A DNA stretch of 64,000 nt from an uncultured Pseudomonadota bacterium (lineage in GTDB: Bacteria; Myxococcota_A; UBA9160; PR03), in NCBI GenBank assembly GCA_900696485.1, contig CAADGG010000040.1, positions 49,141-113,140 on the forward strand, read 5' to 3'. Shown here in pieces: positions 1-7,251 of this stretch. Position 1 is the stretch's first letter. Each line of letters starts with the position of its first letter. Both the position numbers and the translations under genes were made by a program. The notes under the pieces were generated by a model. The model worked only from the letters and a program-made list of their open reading frames with translations. It was not told the origin of the DNA and did not search any database.

Positions 1-72
1 GCCCAGGGCCGGTCCGGCTGCGGACGCGGGGTCGGCTTCGACGCGGGCGGCAAGAAAGGGAGGAACGGGTTG

Positions 73-417
73 ATGGACCGAATCTGGAGTGGACGAAGCA
101 TCGCCGCGTCGATTCTCGTGCTCGTACTGCTGTGCGCCGCGGCGCCGGCGGAGGCCCAGCGCTACGACGCGCCACGGAAGTTCGGCCGCGGCCTGGCTGG
201 CATGACGACGTGTTTCCTCGAAGTTCCCGGCAACATCGTGAAGACCACGCGTGCGCGCGGTCTCGGCTACGGCTTGACGCTCGGCTTCGCCGAGGGTCTC
301 GGTCGCCTCGTCGTGCGGCCGCTGGTGGGAGTCTACGAGTTCGTGACGGCTCCGTTCCCGATCCCGGCGGGCTACAAGCCGATCATCGAGCCGGAGTTTC
401 CGTGGGACTACTTCTAG
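73..417 (+). CDS. Exosortase system-associated protein, TIGR04073 family
   Basis: A 114-residue exported protein. Residues 1-29 form a signal peptide: a basic start, a hydrophobic run AASILVLVLLCAAAP, then AEAQ at the likely cleavage site. The mature part has the family pattern RKFGRGLAGMTTCFLEVPGNIVK, then a glycine-rich segment, a VYEFVTAPFPIP block and a C-terminal EPEFPWDYF. This family is known mainly from genomes with an exosortase/PEP-CTERM surface system, and its biochemical role is unknown. ATG at 73 is preferred over TTG at 70 because GGGAGGA at 58-64 is spaced 8 nt from it. No exosortase or PEP-CTERM gene lies in this window, so the association is by family only. Confidence 0.8.
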   Translation: MDRIWSGRSIAASILVLVLLCAAAPAEAQRYDAPRKFGRGLAGMTTCFLEVPGNIVKTTRARGLGYGLTLGFAEGLGRLVVRPLVGVYEFVTAPFPIPAGYKPIIEPEFPWDYF

Positions 418-470
418 CGGCGGCGGCGCCGCGCTGCGGTCGCCGCGACGGCGGCGCCGGGCACGAGCTG

Positions 471-965
471 TTGCACGGCTTTCCGCCCATTGCCGGGGCG
501 ACGGCTCGGACGCTGATCCTCGGGACGATGCCGGGCCAGGCGTCGCTCGCCGCCGGACAGTATTACGCGCATCCGCGCAACGCGTTCTGGCCGATCCTCG
601 GTGCTCTGCTCGGCTTCGATCCGGCCGCTCCCTATGAGCACCGGGTGGCCTGCCTGATGGCCTCCGACATCGCGTTGTGGGACGTGCTGCGCCGGTGCCG
701 ACGCCGCGGGAGCCTCGATCACGACATCGACCGGACTTCGATCGCCGCGAACGATTTTGCGACGTTCTTCGCGCGGCACCCGGGCATCGACCGCGTCTAC
801 TTCAACGGCGCCGGTGCGGAGACGTTGTATCGCCGACACGTGCTGCGCCCGGGCGATCGCAGCGTGCGCAGGACGGGCGTCCGACTGCCGTCGACGAGTC
901 CCGCCCACGCCGCCCTGTCGCTGGCCGCCAAGCGGGCGGCGTGGCGGGTGTTGCGGCGCGGCTGA
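471..965 (+). CDS. DNA-deoxyinosine (hypoxanthine) glycosylase, uracil-DNA glycosylase family 6-like
   Basis: Base-excision repair enzyme expected to remove deaminated bases such as hypoxanthine from DNA. The protein shows the family N-terminal block HGFPPIAG..ARTLILGTMPG, the strongly conserved AAGQYYAHPRNAFWPIL segment, and the C-terminal LPSTSPAHA loop. The length of about 164 residues matches the family. The start is uncertain: I use TTG at 471 just before HGFPPIAG, but GTG at 402, overlapping the end of the upstream gene, is also in frame. No obvious ribosome binding site decides between them. The gene follows the TIGR04073 gene on the same strand but has no functional link to it that I can see. 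Confidence 0.8.
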   Translation: MHGFPPIAGATARTLILGTMPGQASLAAGQYYAHPRNAFWPILGALLGFDPAAPYEHRVACLMASDIALWDVLRRCRRRGSLDHDIDRTSIAANDFATFFARHPGIDRVYFNGAGAETLYRRHVLRPGDRSVRRTGVRLPSTSPAHAALSLAAKRAAWRVLRRG

Positions 966-1016
966 TCGAAGCGCTGCGGCCCGCGGTCCGAACCGTGTCC
1001 AAGTTCGCGTGTCGGG

Positions 1017-2852
1017 TCAGACGGGCGTGCGGCCCGGATCGAGCCGCCGCGTCAGTTCGAGGTGGGCTTCGATCACGGCTCCGGCCACCGGCGCCCGAGC
1101 CAGCCGCAGCGCGGCGCGCAGGCGCATGCCATGGAAGCACAGCGCGGTGAGTCCGGCGCCGGCGGTCACGACGGCCGCGATCGTCGCGACGCCGGGCTCG
1201 CGGCCGAGGTCGCCGAGGCTGCGCAGCGAGAGGAACGTGCCGCCGGCGAGGACCGCCGCCGAGACGAAGACGGCGACGCTGGTGCCGAGCACGACGGGCC
1301 GGGCTCCCTGCGCGCGGTAGCGGCGGAGTTCACGGCCGGAGAAGTGGTCGAGAAACCAACCCGTGGCTTCGTCGACGCCGCGCTCGCGGGGTGGACCGAT
1401 CATCGCTCCGGTGAGCGGATCGAGCGCCAGCTCGCCTCGTTGGTGAGCGCGGACGCCGGCCATGATCGCGCGATGGCGGTGCTCGTCGATCGGAAAGAAC
1501 ACGGCGATCGCGAGGGCGATCAGTGAGGTGGCGGCGGGCAGCAGGCCGAAGATCCCGCTGATCGCGTGGCGCACGGTCTCGCTCTGCTCGACATTCGGTT
1601 GGAAGCCGAGCGACACGAGGATCGCGAGCGGCACCGAGGCGCTCGGGATGACCGTGAACTTCGTCATGATCGCCCAGAGCGCGCCGTATTGTGCTTCCCG
1701 CCGCTTTCCGGTCAGGAACTCGTCGTAGTCGATCACGTCGGCCTGCATCGACGGGGCGAGGAACAGACGGACCCCGAACGACGACCCGGCCCAGACCAGG
1801 ATCACGAAGGTCTGCCACAGATCGCCCTCGCCGACGAAGAACAAGGCCGCCGAGCCGGCGCCGCCGCTTGCCAGCGTGATCAGATAGATCGATTTCTTGC
1901 CGAAGCTCCGCGCGGCCCGGATCCAGAGCGGCATGAACAGGAACGCCGACGCGAAGTATGTGAGCAGGAAGATGCCGATCCAACGCTCGGGATCGTCCGG
2001 CTTCAGCACGTACTTGGTGAAGTACGGCATCATCAGGCCCGGGATCGCGCCGGTCATGCTGGCCGCGAGGTAGACCCCGAGCAGCACCCGGAACGGGCGG
2101 TTCCGCAGCACGCGGCGGATCCCGGGGATCAACGGGTTCGATTCGCGTTGGTAGAAATCCGGCCGTTCGCGGATGCGCAGGCACAGCACGGAATAGAAGA
2201 CCACCAGCAGCACGCCCATCGCGATCGCGAACGCGGAGTAGGCGGCGCGATCGCTGCCGAGAGAGCGGATCAGCAGCGCCGGTACGGCCGCGGCGACCAT
2301 CGTCCCGAGGACGGCAAAGCCCTCCATCCAGCCGAACAGGCTGAGACGCTCCTTGTAGTCGAGGGTGATCTCGGGCCCGAGGCCGTAGTGCGGAATGCCG
2401 TACATCGTCGACGCCAGGAAGAACAGGACGAAGGTCGCGGTGAACCAGCGTGCGGCCTCCATCGGCGCGAGGCCGACGGGAGGCGTGAACAGCGCGACGA
2501 AGGCGAGGGCGCACAGCGGCGCCCCGAGCATCATCCAGGGTCGCCGGCGGCCCCAGCGGGTCCGGGTCCGATCCGTGATCCACCCCATCAGCGGATCGGT
2601 GATCGCGTCGAAGGCGCGCGCGAACGCGACGGCCATCGCGATGTAGCCGAGCGGAACCAGGACGGTGTCCGAGTAGAAGATCGGCATGTAGATCGCGACG
2701 GGGATCGCCATGCCGGCGCCGGCGAAGTGCGGGGCGCCGAAGGCCAGTTTCACGCTGAGCGGAAGACGCGTGTCCTTGCCGACATAGTCGGGAATCGCGG
2801 CGGGCGCTGTCGGCACCCGCGGAGTGTGCACGCTCGCCCGCTCCCCCGCCAC
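1017..2852 (-). CDS. MFS transporter, glycoside-pentoside-hexuronide (GPH) cation symporter type
   Basis: Inner-membrane symporter of the GPH branch of the major facilitator superfamily, probably moving a glycoside or related organic solute with a cation. The first helices read LSVKLAFGAPHFAGAGMAIPVAIYMPIFYSD, followed by the family loop DAITDPLMGWITDRTRTRWGRRRPWMM, then about ten more hydrophobic segments. At 611 codons it is longer than the usual 450-500: the last 100 residues add a soluble stretch and two extra hydrophobic helices (VVLGTSVAVFVSAAVLAGG and VATIAAVVTAGAGLTALCF). The start used is GTG at 2852, three bases from a palindromic repeat; a start slightly downstream is possible. The substrate cannot be told from sequence. 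Confidence 0.85.
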   Translation of the reverse strand: MAGERASVHTPRVPTAPAAIPDYVGKDTRLPLSVKLAFGAPHFAGAGMAIPVAIYMPIFYSDTVLVPLGYIAMAVAFARAFDAITDPLMGWITDRTRTRWGRRRPWMMLGAPLCALAFVALFTPPVGLAPMEAARWFTATFVLFFLASTMYGIPHYGLGPEITLDYKERLSLFGWMEGFAVLGTMVAAAVPALLIRSLGSDRAAYSAFAIAMGVLLVVFYSVLCLRIRERPDFYQRESNPLIPGIRRVLRNRPFRVLLGVYLAASMTGAIPGLMMPYFTKYVLKPDDPERWIGIFLLTYFASAFLFMPLWIRAARSFGKKSIYLITLASGGAGSAALFFVGEGDLWQTFVILVWAGSSFGVRLFLAPSMQADVIDYDEFLTGKRREAQYGALWAIMTKFTVIPSASVPLAILVSLGFQPNVEQSETVRHAISGIFGLLPAATSLIALAIAVFFPIDEHRHRAIMAGVRAHQRGELALDPLTGAMIGPPRERGVDEATGWFLDHFSGRELRRYRAQGARPVVLGTSVAVFVSAAVLAGGTFLSLRSLGDLGREPGVATIAAVVTAGAGLTALCFHGMRLRAALRLARAPVAGAVIEAHLELTRRLDPGRTPV

Positions 2853-2854
2853 GC

Positions 2855-2935
2855 GTCAAGAACGGGGCCGGGTTGGATTCGTCAACTTTTCCCGACGGGA
2901 AAAGTTGACGAATCCAACCCGGCCCCGTTCTTGAC
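2855..2935. repeat. Palindromic gene-end element, copy A
   Basis: An 81-bp perfect inverted repeat: 40-nt arms (2855-2894 and 2896-2935) around a single central A. Each arm begins GTCAAGAACGGGGCCGGG, continues TTGGATTCGTCAAC and ends TTTTCCCG. Copies B and C share this layout. The minus-strand VOC gene reads into the right arm and stops inside the left arm (TGA at 2884-2882), gaining VKNGAGLDSSTFPVGKS. Relative to copy B, base 9 of the arm is C instead of A, and the matching base in the other arm is changed too. Both outer ends carry TTGAC pointing outward. As RNA the element would form a very stable hairpin on either strand. The mobility mechanism is unknown; a REP/MITE-like origin is an inference. 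Confidence 0.95.
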
Positions 2936-3430
2936 ACGTGCGACGGTGAGGCCGACTTGTTGGCCGAACGAGATCTCGAGGTTGTGTCCATCGGGGTCGC
3001 GCAGGAAGGCCCAGTAGCCGACCGGATCGCCACCATCGACGGGTCCGAGGGTCAGGACGCCTTCCTCACGACCGAGCGCACAGCGTCGATCCACCTCGTC
3101 GCGGGATGCGCAGCCGACTCCGAGATGGCAGAAGCCGCCGAGCCGCGCATCGACGTGGCCTTCGATCAGGACCAGCACGAAGGGACGCGTCAGGTCGGAG
3201 AGCCAGACCACGCGGCCCCCCTTGCTGTCGACGCGCTCGTGGACGAGCCGCATGTGCGCGTACCGCTCGTAGAACGCGATGCTGCGGCGCGCCTCGGAGA
3301 CGACCAACGCGAGATGCGTGGCCCCGACGTCCTCGCGGGCGCCGGTTTCGAGCGGGCGGTCGTCGTCGCGGGTGGGCACGAGGGTTCCTTCGGCGCGGGG
3401 GGACGAGAGGCGCGGGCTGGTCCGAACCAT
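2882..3430 (-). CDS. VOC (glyoxalase/bleomycin resistance) superfamily protein with palindrome-derived tail
   Basis: A 182-residue cytosolic protein with one vicinal-oxygen-chelate unit. Residues 34 onward read VGATHLALVVSEARRSIAFYERYAHMRLVHE, and the second half contains FCHLGVGCAS and FLRDPDGHNLEISFGQ, giving the usual metal ligands His, Glu, His and Glu of glyoxalase/dioxygenase-like proteins. Substrate unknown. ATG at 3430 has a GAGG a few bases upstream. The natural protein should end soon after LEISFGQQVGLTV. Here the frame runs into the palindrome at 2935 and ends VKNGAGLDSSTFPVGKS, so about 17 C-terminal residues and the stop codon come from the repeat. Confidence 0.85.
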   Translation of the reverse strand: MVRTSPRLSSPRAEGTLVPTRDDDRPLETGAREDVGATHLALVVSEARRSIAFYERYAHMRLVHERVDSKGGRVVWLSDLTRPFVLVLIEGHVDARLGGFCHLGVGCASRDEVDRRCALGREEGVLTLGPVDGGDPVGYWAFLRDPDGHNLEISFGQQVGLTVARVKNGAGLDSSTFPVGKS

Positions 3431-3472
3431 ACGGACCTCAGCGGGCGAAGAGCAAATCGCGCGCTGCGCGAC

Positions 3473-4438
3473 TCACGGAGCCGGCGGAGCGGTCAGCGCG
3501 CGCGCGGCGAGCCGGTGCAGATCCGGGTGCAACAGCAGCGCCAGGACGTCGCCGTGGGCGAGGGCCTCGACGATCTGTGGATCCTCCGCGAGGCGCAACA
3601 GCTCCGGATCGGAGCGCACGCGCGCGATGCGAGGGCCCGCTTCGGTGAGAACCCGATGCATGGCCGTCCGGAAGCGTGCGGGGTCGTTCGCCTCGGCGGA
3701 GTCGACGAGACCCGCCGCGCCGAATGCCGCGCGCAGGGCCTCGTCGTGGGTGAGCCGAAGAAAGCTGGACCGCGCCATCGCGTGCTCGATGCGACCGGAC
3801 TCGACGTCCGCCCAGAAGGTGGCGTCCTCGATGAGGGCGGGAAGGTCCGGATGCTCGGCGATGCGGCGCAGGCCGCCGAGCGTCTCGGCCGGCCGCGTCA
3901 GGACCTGCACGGCGGCTGCTTCACCGCGCGCCCGGTCGAGCAGCACGGCGCGCATGCCGCTTGCGATCGCCGTCCTCGTTGCGACGCGGAGCGGCGTCTC
4001 CTGCGTCGAGACCTCGGAGCTCGGGGCATCGGTCGCGAGCGAGCGCGCGGCATCGAGCCACAGGGCCAGCAGTCCGAGCACCAGCGCCGCCAGCACTCCG
4101 CGCGCGAGGCCGAACAGGGCTCCGCCGAGGCGGTCGGGCGCCGTGCGCGGGGCGCCGCCGCGGCGGAGATCGGCGGCGCGCCGCAGCGCACCCGCAGCGA
4201 GGCCGATCGCGAGCGCGGCGACGAGAAAGGCGACGGCTCCGACCGCGAGGCCCCCGACCAGGCCGGGGACCCCGAGCGCGAGCGCGGCGGCCGGGCCGAG
4301 CCACACGGCGCTGAAGCCGGCCGCCGCATAGCCGCCGCACAACGCGAGCAACGCGCCCGCGCTTCCGATCGTGCCACGGCGTGCTCCCAGCGCCGTGAAG
4401 AGCAGGAGCAAGGCGAGGGCAACCGCATCGAGCAACAC
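3473..4438 (-). CDS. CvpA family membrane protein
   Basis: A 321-residue membrane protein. It starts VLLDAVALALLLLFTALGARRGTIGSAGALLALCGGYAAAGF, the N-terminal helix pattern of the CvpA (colicin V production) family, followed by three more hydrophobic helices to about residue 150. The last 170 residues are soluble and helical, probably cytoplasmic. The longest open frame goes back to 4633, but GTG at 4438 is preferred because a strong GGAGGAG lies just upstream and the CvpA domain begins exactly there. CvpA proteins are linked to envelope homeostasis and secretion, but no biochemical activity is established. It is followed 42 nt later by the VOC gene on the same strand. Confidence 0.75.
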   Translation of the reverse strand: MLLDAVALALLLLFTALGARRGTIGSAGALLALCGGYAAAGFSAVWLGPAAALALGVPGLVGGLAVGAVAFLVAALAIGLAAGALRRAADLRRGGAPRTAPDRLGGALFGLARGVLAALVLGLLALWLDAARSLATDAPSSEVSTQETPLRVATRTAIASGMRAVLLDRARGEAAAVQVLTRPAETLGGLRRIAEHPDLPALIEDATFWADVESGRIEHAMARSSFLRLTHDEALRAAFGAAGLVDSAEANDPARFRTAMHRVLTEAGPRIARVRSDPELLRLAEDPQIVEALAHGDVLALLLHPDLHRLAARALTAPPAP

Positions 4439-4679
4439 GAGGCTCCTCCAACCGGCGCCGGTCGGAATCGTCCGGCGCGAGATCGGCGCCAAGCACTCTG
4501 GTCCCGCATGGGGGTCGGCGCGACCCGGCGCGATCTGGAGTGCTAGCACGTCCGGCGCCGGCCAGGAGCGCCGCCTCGTCGCGCGCCGGAGCCCCACTCC
4601 GAGCGGGGTGCGGGTCGAGGGAAGAGCCATCATCCCGCCGCTCGCCCCTCGGCCGGAGGGGTCTGCCGGGCCGCTGCGC

Positions 4680-5633
4680 TCAGCGGAGCGGAAAGAGCGA
4701 GTCGATCGCCGCCACCGCTTCCGGAGGCAGCTGCACGCCGGAAGCCCGGGTCGTCTCGGCCAGTTGCTCGGGGCTCGTCGCGCCGACGAGGACGCTCGCG
4801 ACGCCGTCTTGCCGCAAGCACCAGGCGAGGGCGAGCTGCGCCATCGTGAGACCGAGTCCGGCCGCCAGCGGCCGCAACTGCTCGACGCGACCGAGGACGT
4901 CCTCGGCCAGGAACGCCTCCATGAACCGCGCTTGGAACGGATCGGCCGCGCGCGTGCCGGGGGGGCGTCGTTCCCCGGGCCGGTACTTGCCGGTCAGGAC
5001 GCCCTGCGCGAGGGGGCTCCAGACGATCTGTCCGATGCCCTCGCCAGCACAGAGCGGCAGCACCTCGCGCTCGATGCCGCGCCGCAGGATCGAATACTGC
5101 GGTTGGCTCGAGATCGGCCGGTAGGCGCCGCAGCGGTCGGCGCCGTGCAACGCGTCGGCGATCTGGCGCGCGTCCCACTCCGAGACGCCCCAGTACAGCA
5201 CCTTGCCCTGGCGGATCAGGTCTTCGTAGGCGCGCACGGTCTCCTCGATCGGAACACTCGGGTCGGCCCGGTGGCATTGATGCAGGTCGAGGTAGTCCGT
5301 CCCGAGCCGGCGCAAGGAGGCATGCACGCTCTCGAACAGGTGCTTGCGGGAGAGTCCGCGATCATTGGGATCCTCCGACATCGGAAAGAAGGCCTTCGTC
5401 GCCAGCACCAGCCGATGCCGCGGGACCCCCTCGAGCGCGCTGCGCAGCGCCGTCTCCGCCGCGCCGTTCGCGTAGACGTCCGCAGTATCGAAACACTGGA
5501 TGCCGGCGTCGAGCGCCGCCCGGACGATCGCCGTGGTCGCCGGGATGTCGACGCTGGCGCCGAAGGTGAGCCACGAGCCGAGCGAGATCTCGCTGACACG
5601 CAGGCCGCTGCGTCCGACCGGTCGGTACTCCAT
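4680..5633 (-). CDS. Aldo/keto reductase
   Basis: A 317-residue NADP(H)-dependent oxidoreductase with a TIM-barrel fold. The start MEYRPVGRSGLRVSEISLGSW is typical of the family. The catalytic tetrad is visible: Asp and Tyr in CFDTADVYANGAAE, Lys in ATKAFF, and His in DLHQCHR. The C-terminal NADP-binding motif is present as VLVGATSPEQLAE. Sequence style resembles the YghZ/potassium-channel beta-subunit group, but the physiological substrate is not predictable. ATG at 5633 is used instead of an upstream in-frame ATG at 5687 because the conserved N-terminus begins here and a -10-like TAGCCT sits 8 nt before it. Confidence 0.9.
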   Translation of the reverse strand: MEYRPVGRSGLRVSEISLGSWLTFGASVDIPATTAIVRAALDAGIQCFDTADVYANGAAETALRSALEGVPRHRLVLATKAFFPMSEDPNDRGLSRKHLFESVHASLRRLGTDYLDLHQCHRADPSVPIEETVRAYEDLIRQGKVLYWGVSEWDARQIADALHGADRCGAYRPISSQPQYSILRRGIEREVLPLCAGEGIGQIVWSPLAQGVLTGKYRPGERRPPGTRAADPFQARFMEAFLAEDVLGRVEQLRPLAAGLGLTMAQLALAWCLRQDGVASVLVGATSPEQLAETTRASGVQLPPEAVAAIDSLFPLR

Positions 5634-5641
5634 GGCTCTGG

Positions 5642-5647
5642 AGGCTA
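5642..5647 (-). promoter_or_regulatory. Candidate -10 element for the aldo/keto reductase gene (near-leaderless)
   Basis: TAGCCT on the minus strand, 8 nt before the ATG at 5633, with no Shine-Dalgarno between them. No good -35 is seen. It belongs to a recurring TAnnnT pattern in this window. Confidence 0.4.
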
Positions 5648-5715
5648 ACCGACGGCACGCCCGGCGTGGCGCGTGCCGGGCGTGCACCGGGCGAGAGGAA
5701 TCCCGGGAGTCAGCC

Positions 5716-5721
5716 TAGACT
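5716..5721 (+). promoter_or_regulatory. Candidate -10 element for miaE (near-leaderless)
   Basis: TAGACT, 8 nt before the ATG at 5730, with no ribosome binding site. A start of transcription about 7 nt downstream of the hexamer would fall at or next to the start codon. Confidence 0.4.
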
Positions 5722-5729
5722 GCCGCCCG

Positions 5730-6311
5730 ATGCTCCGGCTCTCCGCCCCCACCGACCCGGCCTGGGTGACACAGGCTCTTGATCACCTCGACGAGCTGCT
5801 GCTCGATCATGCGCATCTCGAGAAGAAGGCGGCGGGCACGGCGGTGACGCTGCTGTTCCGCTACCCGGAGCGACGCGTGCTCCAGGAGCCGCTGGCTCGG
5901 ATCGCGCGTGAGGAGCTGGTGCACTTCGAGCAGGTCCTCGCGCAGCTCGATCGCCGCGGGGTGCCCTTCCGGCCGCTGCGTCCGGGACCGTACGCGGGAC
6001 GTCTGCATGCGGCCATCCGCGGGCAGGAGCCAGACCGTCTGCTCGACACGCTGCTGGTCGCGGCGCTGATCGAGGCGCGCAGCTGTGAGCGGCTCGCACT
6101 GCTGGCCGCTGCGCTGCCCGCCGTCGATGAAAGGCTGGCGGCGCTCTATCGCGAATTGCTGGAAGCGGAAGCGCGCCATCACGGCGAATATGTCCGGTTG
6201 GCGCTGGCGCTGTTCGCGGAGCCGGAAGTGCGGACGCGACTCCAGGCGCTGGCGCGCGCGGAGGCGGACGCGCTTGCCGCCGGGGCTCCGGCGCCGCGCT
6301 TCCACGGCTGA
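5730..6311 (+). CDS. miaE: tRNA 2-(methylthio)-N6-isopentenyladenosine-37 hydroxylase (MiaE-like)
   Basis: A 193-residue ferritin-like di-iron monooxygenase predicted to hydroxylate the isopentenyl group of ms2i6A37 in tRNA. Helical Glu/His ligand clusters are visible: LLLDHAHLEKKAAGTAVTLL, IAREELVHFEQVL, ALIEARSCERLALL and ELLEAEARHHGEYVRLAL. The length is typical. The ATG at 5730 begins MLRLSAPTDPAWV, the usual N-terminus. The gene pairs with the following alpha/beta hydrolase, 20 nt away, and is transcribed divergently from the aldo/keto reductase. Confidence 0.85.
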   Translation: MLRLSAPTDPAWVTQALDHLDELLLDHAHLEKKAAGTAVTLLFRYPERRVLQEPLARIAREELVHFEQVLAQLDRRGVPFRPLRPGPYAGRLHAAIRGQEPDRLLDTLLVAALIEARSCERLALLAAALPAVDERLAALYRELLEAEARHHGEYVRLALALFAEPEVRTRLQALARAEADALAAGAPAPRFHG

Positions 6312-6331
6312 GGCGGGATGAGGAGGCAGGC

Positions 6332-7219
6332 ATGACGACGAAGCGGATCTCGATCCGGGAGCTCGAACTCGAGTACGAGGAGCACGGCGAAGGGGAGCGC
6401 GCGCTGGTGCTCGTGCACGGGTTCACCGGCTCGCGTCGGGACTTCGCCCCGCGCGTGCCGAGGCTCGCGCGGCTCGGCCGCACCGTCACGGTGGATCTGC
6501 GCGGGCACGGGGGGTCCACGCGGACCGGGGACGCTGCGAGCTACACGCTCGATCAGCTTGCGGAAGACCTGCTGGCGTTCCTCGAAGCCGCCGACCTCAC
6601 GGGATGTGATCTGCTCGGCCACTCGATGGGCGGCATGGCCGTGCTGCGCGCGGCGCTCGCGGCGCGCGGTCGGATCGGATCCCTGGTGCTGATGGACACG
6701 TCGGCCGGGCCGCCGGCGCTGCCGGTCGAGATGTTCCGGCTGGCGAAGCAGGTGGTCGCCACGGCGGGTCTCGAGAAGCTCGCCGAACTCATGCGGGCGC
6801 GTGCCCCCGAGGATCCGAGTCGCAGCGAAGCGGATCGGCGCCTCGAAGCCGAGTGGGGTCCGGGCTACTGGACGGAGTGGCGGCTGCCGAACTTCCGCGC
6901 GATGGATCCCGTCGCGTATGGCGCGTTCGGCGAGGCGATCTTCAGCCAGACGCCGCTGACGGCGAGGCTGTCCGAGATCGCAGTGCCGACGTTGGTCATG
7001 GTCGGGGAGGAGGACAGCGGGTTCCTGCCGGCGGCCGACGAACTGGCGACGGCGATTCCGGGCGCGCGACGGATCACGATTCCGCGAGCGGCACACCAGC
7101 CCCAGCTCGAGAATCCCCCGGCATGGCTCGACGCGATCGCCGCGCATCTCGCGCGCGTGCGCGCCGTCAAGAAAGGGGCCGGGTTGGATTCGTCAACTTT
7201 TCCCGACGGGAAAAGTTGA
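6332..7219 (+). CDS. Alpha/beta hydrolase with palindrome-derived C-terminal tail
   Basis: A 295-residue alpha/beta-hydrolase. The N-terminus contains ALVLVHGFTGSRRDF (oxyanion region), the nucleophile elbow GHSMGG with Ser98, an acidic residue in VGEEDSGF, and the catalytic His in AAHQPQLENPP. Substrate unknown. The ATG at 6332 has a clear AGGAGG upstream. The fold should end near AIAAHLARVRA; the frame then enters the palindrome and ends VKKGAGLDSSTFPDGKS with the stop TGA at 7217-7219. The convergent aminotransferase uses the opposite strand of the same element, so the two coding regions overlap by 27 bp. Confidence 0.88.
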   Translation: MTTKRISIRELELEYEEHGEGERALVLVHGFTGSRRDFAPRVPRLARLGRTVTVDLRGHGGSTRTGDAASYTLDQLAEDLLAFLEAADLTGCDLLGHSMGGMAVLRAALAARGRIGSLVLMDTSAGPPALPVEMFRLAKQVVATAGLEKLAELMRARAPEDPSRSEADRRLEAEWGPGYWTEWRLPNFRAMDPVAYGAFGEAIFSQTPLTARLSEIAVPTLVMVGEEDSGFLPAADELATAIPGARRITIPRAAHQPQLENPPAWLDAIAAHLARVRAVKKGAGLDSSTFPDGKS

Positions 7220-7251
7220 CGAATCCAACCCGGCCCCTTTCTTGACGGCGC
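7161..7251. repeat. Palindromic gene-end element, copy B, shared by two convergent genes
   Basis: A 91-bp perfect inverted repeat (45-nt arms, central A at 7206). The core is 7166-7246, and five extra flanking bases (GCGCC/GGCGC) also pair. The arm begins GTCAAGAAAGGGGCCGGG. Read on the plus strand it ends the alpha/beta hydrolase with VKKGAGLDSSTFPDGKS. Read on the minus strand it ends the aminotransferase with VKKGAGLDSSTFPVGKS. The single difference (Asp or Val) is the central unpaired base. It probably also acts as a bidirectional transcription barrier, although no U-tract follows the stem. Confidence 0.95.

Noticed and set aside
1..72. A gene fragment before the first CDS
   Set aside because: No open frame with recognisable protein sequence is visible; only a ribosome binding site for the first gene can be supported.
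4439..4633. N-terminal extension of the CvpA-like protein
   Set aside because: The 65 upstream codons are Arg/Pro-rich and unlike CvpA, while GTG 4438 has a strong GGAGGAG site.
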